This document shows positions 4,801 to 7,320 of a DNA stretch of 7,320 bases, in pieces. This DNA is from Mycoplasmatota bacterium (GTDB taxonomy: Bacteria > Bacillota_I > Bacilli_A > RF39 > UBA660): positions 1 through 7,320 of the forward strand of contig DUWA01000079.1 of assembly GCA_012840755.1 (NCBI GenBank). Reading direction: 5' to 3'. The position numbers were made by a program, and so were the translations under genes. The notes under the pieces are model-generated. The model was not told the origin of the DNA. It made no database searches and saw only the letters and a list, made by a program, of their open reading frames with translations. Within the stretch, counting starts at the first letter, position 1. Each line of letters starts with the position of its first letter.

Positions 4801-7320
4801 ATGAATCGACTAGAGGTAGATATAGAAAAAGTAACTCCGATGATGAAACAATATATGAAAATAAAAGAAAAAAATGAAGATATAATAATAATGTTTCGTT
4901 TAGGGGATTTTTATGAAATGTTTTTCGAGGATGCAATACTTGCTTCACGTGAATTAGAACTAACTTTAACGGGAAAAAGTGCTGGATTAGATGAAAAAAT
5001 TCCTATGTGTGGTGTTCCACATCATTCCGCAAGTGTATATATTGAAAAACTTGTTGAAAAAGGGTATAAAGTAGGTATTTGTGAGCAAATGGAAGACCCA
5101 AGAAATGTAAAAGGTATTGTTAAAAGAGATTTAGTTCAAATAATCAGTAAAGGTACAATTATAAATGAAAACTTAGATGAAAAAGAAAACAATTATATAG
5201 GTTGTATTATGGATTTTGATCATGCTTATATAATTAGCTATTCTGATATTTCAACAGGGGAAATATATAGTAAAATATTAGAACATAATAATACAAATTT
5301 AGTCAGTGAAATAATAAGTATAGGTATTAAAGAAATAATACTTCCATCTAAAGTAGATAAGAGTATATACTCTATATTGAAAAACCAGTTTAAACTTACT
5401 GTATCAATATATGATGAAATAGAAACTTATCCAAATTATGATTACATATATAATGATCTAAAAGACCACAGATTTGTAAACACAATAAAATACTTACTTA
5501 CTTATATTACAGCTACTCAAAAAAGAAGTTTAACTCATTTGCAAAAGGTTATAATAAAAGAAGACAAAAACTTTTTAAGAATGGATATTCATACTAAAAG
5601 AAATTTAGAATTAACTGAAACATTAAGATTAAAACAAAGAAATAATTCGTTAATATGGCTTTTAGATAAAACAAAAACAGCAATGGGTTCACGTATGTTA
5701 AAAAGTATGATTGAAAATCCATTGATTGATATTGATGAAATAAATAAAAGATATGATATAGTTGAAACACTACTAAAAGAATTTATTTTAAAAAATGATT
5801 TGCAAGAATTACTATTTGAAGTATATGATTTAGAAAGATTAAGTGGTAGAATTGCCTTTGGTAGTGCTAACGCTAGAGATCTAATTCAACTAAAAAACTC
5901 ATTAAAAGTATTACCTGATATCAAAAAAATATTAAAACAAATAAATTATTATCAAAATGTTGAAACATTGGATGAACTTTATCATTTGTTAGAGGAAAGT
6001 ATATATGAAAATCCGCCTATAACACTAAAAGAAGGTTATTTAATAAAAGAAAAATTTAATGATGAGTTAGATGAACTGAAAGAACTTAGAAAAGGTGGAA
6101 AAGACTTTGTAGCTAGATTTGAAGCATCAGAGAAAGAAAGAACAGGAATAAAAAATTTAAAAGTAGGATATAATAGAGTATTTGGTTATTATATTGAAAT
6201 ATCAAAAGGAAATACTAATTTAGTAAAAGATGAGTATGGATACGAAAGAAAACAAACATTAAGTAACTGTGAGCGATATATTAGTCCTATACTTAAAGAA
6301 AAAGAAGCGTTAATTTTAAATGCTGAGGAAAAAATAATCGACCTTGAATATGAACTTTTTACCCAAATAAGAGATGCAATAAAAATATATATTCCAACTC
6401 TTCAAAAAATATCAAAAGTAATTAGCGAGATAGATGTATTACAATCATTTGCTACTGTTAGTGAAGAAAATAATTATATAAGGCCAAAATTAACTAACGA
6501 TAGAAAAATAATGATTGTCGATAATAGACATCCAGTAATAGAAAAAGTAATTAATACTGAGTATGTTCCAAATGATATTATAATGGATGAAAAAACTAAT
6601 ATTTTGCTTATTACAGGTCCTAATATGGCGGGAAAATCAACATATATGAGACAACTTGCTATTACAATAATAATGGCTCAAATAGGCTGTTTTGTGCCAG
6701 CTAAGGAAGCAAAAATTACAATATTTGATGCAATTTATACAAGAATTGGAGCGAGCGATGACTTGGTTAGTGGAGAATCTACATTCATGGTTGAAATGTT
6801 GGAAGCTAACAATGCTATTTCAAATGCTACAGATAAAAGTTTAATTCTTTTTGATGAACTTGGTAGAGGTACTGCAACTTTCGATGGGATGGCACTGGCT
6901 CAATCAATAATTGAATATATTCATGATAATATTAGATGTAAAACATTATTCTCAACACATTATCATGAACTTACAGACTTAGAAAGTTGTTTAGAAAATT
7001 TGAAAAACATTCATGTTAGTGCTCATGAAGAAAAAGGTACCATTACTTTTCTACATAAGATTAAAGAAGGAAGTATCGATAAAAGTTATGGAATTCATGT
7101 TGCAAAACTAGCAAATCTTCCTGATTCATTAATTAAAAGAGCTAATCAAATATTATCTATATATGAACATAAGGAATATAAAAGAGATATAAAAATACAA
7201 GAAAAACTTGAATTTGATTATCAAGATGATCCGGAAAATGAAATAATAGAAGATATTAAAAAAATTAATATACTTGAAATAACTCCGCTTGATGCATTAA
7301 ATATTTTATATAAATTAAAA
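4801..7320 (+). CDS. mutS: DNA mismatch repair protein MutS (3' end cut by window edge)
   Basis: Mismatch sensor of post-replicative repair: it binds mispaired or looped DNA, then as an ATP-bound sliding clamp recruits MutL. All 840 visible codons are open. The mismatch-binding domain has GDFYEMF (35-41) with the Phe-x-Glu pair F37/E39 that wedges into the mismatch. Connector, core and lever/clamp domains follow to about 560. The ATPase domain has Walker A GPNMAGKST (606-614), the signature DDLVSGESTF (653-662), Walker B LILFDELGRGT (681-691) and STH (718-720). The helix-turn-helix dimer region is near SYGIHVAKLA (762-771). ITPLDALNILYKLK (827-840) is the usual end of Firmicute MutS, so few codons should be missing. 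A possible beta-clamp motif Q-x-x-L-x-F lies at 800-805. In many Firmicutes mutL follows, which would be just outside. This is MutS1, not MutS2: the domain I motif is present. Confidence 0.97.
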   Translation, partial: MNRLEVDIEKVTPMMKQYMKIKEKNEDIIIMFRLGDFYEMFFEDAILASRELELTLTGKSAGLDEKIPMCGVPHHSASVYIEKLVEKGYKVGICEQMEDPRNVKGIVKRDLVQIISKGTIINENLDEKENNYIGCIMDFDHAYIISYSDISTGEIYSKILEHNNTNLVSEIISIGIKEIILPSKVDKSIYSILKNQFKLTVSIYDEIETYPNYDYIYNDLKDHRFVNTIKYLLTYITATQKRSLTHLQKVIIKEDKNFLRMDIHTKRNLELTETLRLKQRNNSLIWLLDKTKTAMGSRMLKSMIENPLIDIDEINKRYDIVETLLKEFILKNDLQELLFEVYDLERLSGRIAFGSANARDLIQLKNSLKVLPDIKKILKQINYYQNVETLDELYHLLEESIYENPPITLKEGYLIKEKFNDELDELKELRKGGKDFVARFEASEKERTGIKNLKVGYNRVFGYYIEISKGNTNLVKDEYGYERKQTLSNCERYISPILKEKEALILNAEEKIIDLEYELFTQIRDAIKIYIPTLQKISKVISEIDVLQSFATVSEENNYIRPKLTNDRKIMIVDNRHPVIEKVINTEYVPNDIIMDEKTNILLITGPNMAGKSTYMRQLAITIIMAQIGCFVPAKEAKITIFDAIYTRIGASDDLVSGESTFMVEMLEANNAISNATDKSLILFDELGRGTATFDGMALAQSIIEYIHDNIRCKTLFSTHYHELTDLESCLENLKNIHVSAHEEKGTITFLHKIKEGSIDKSYGIHVAKLANLPDSLIKRANQILSIYEHKEYKRDIKIQEKLEFDYQDDPENEIIEDIKKINILEITPLDALNILYKLK

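Noticed and set aside
4721..4948. Minus-strand open frame of 75 codons
   Set aside because: Antisense to the ylbL terminator and the conserved MutS N-terminus; no promoter or ribosome site of its own is seen.
290..7320. Mycoplasma-type code with TGA as tryptophan
   Set aside because: The tryptophans in YlbJ, YlbL and MutS all use TGG, and the genes have family-appropriate lengths without reading through any TGA.
1..7320. CRISPR array, IS element, phage or toxin-antitoxin system
   Set aside because: No regularly spaced repeats, no transposase or phage proteins, and no terminal inverted repeats with target duplications were seen.

Overview
The window is very AT-rich bacterial DNA with short intergenic gaps, purine-rich Shine-Dalgarno sequences, heavy use of AGA, ATA and TTA codons, and TAA/TAG stops. 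Every tryptophan in the identified genes is encoded by TGG and none of the five complete genes ends in TGA, so the standard bacterial code (table 11) fits. The gene set (ComGA/GspE-type ATPase, small prepilins, YlbJ, YlbL/SepM, a Firmicute-style MutS) suggests a low-GC Firmicute, probably a deep-branching Bacilli lineage close to the Mollicutes/Erysipelotrichales. That placement is inference; there is no rRNA here.

Layout. Positions 1-270 hold no gene I can defend. Positions 271-2708 form a type IV pilus-like/type II secretion-like module: an assembly ATPase on the minus strand (290-1606) and two prepilins on the plus strand (1697-2191 and 2202-2708). The two sides diverge from a compact 90-bp control region. 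In it a near-consensus minus-strand promoter shares a palindromic -10 element with a plus-strand -10, beside an 8+8 bp inverted repeat that could be an operator. The ATPase ends in an intrinsic terminator whose loop is its own stop codon. No platform protein (GspF/PilC/ComGB) and no prepilin peptidase lie inside the window.

Positions 2705-3685 (minus) encode a YlbJ-family membrane protein. It converges on the second prepilin, and the two stops share one TTAA. It diverges from a YlbL/SepM-type membrane-anchored PDZ-Lon protease (3729-4745, plus) across 43 bp. A strong terminator overlaps the ylbL stop. Then mutS starts at 4801 and runs off the right edge; its 840 visible codons already contain nearly the whole protein.

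How they may work together: the ATPase and prepilins should serve one envelope-spanning filament or pseudopilus machine. YlbL homologues act at the outer face of the membrane and in Bacillus clear a DNA-damage-induced division inhibitor, which gives a tentative thematic link to MutS. YlbJ is known mainly from sporulation, and its job here is open. I see no phage, IS, CRISPR, tRNA or rRNA. The most unusual parts are the split pilus module with its symmetric promoter and the Asn-rich tail on the ATPase; neither is proof of a new system.
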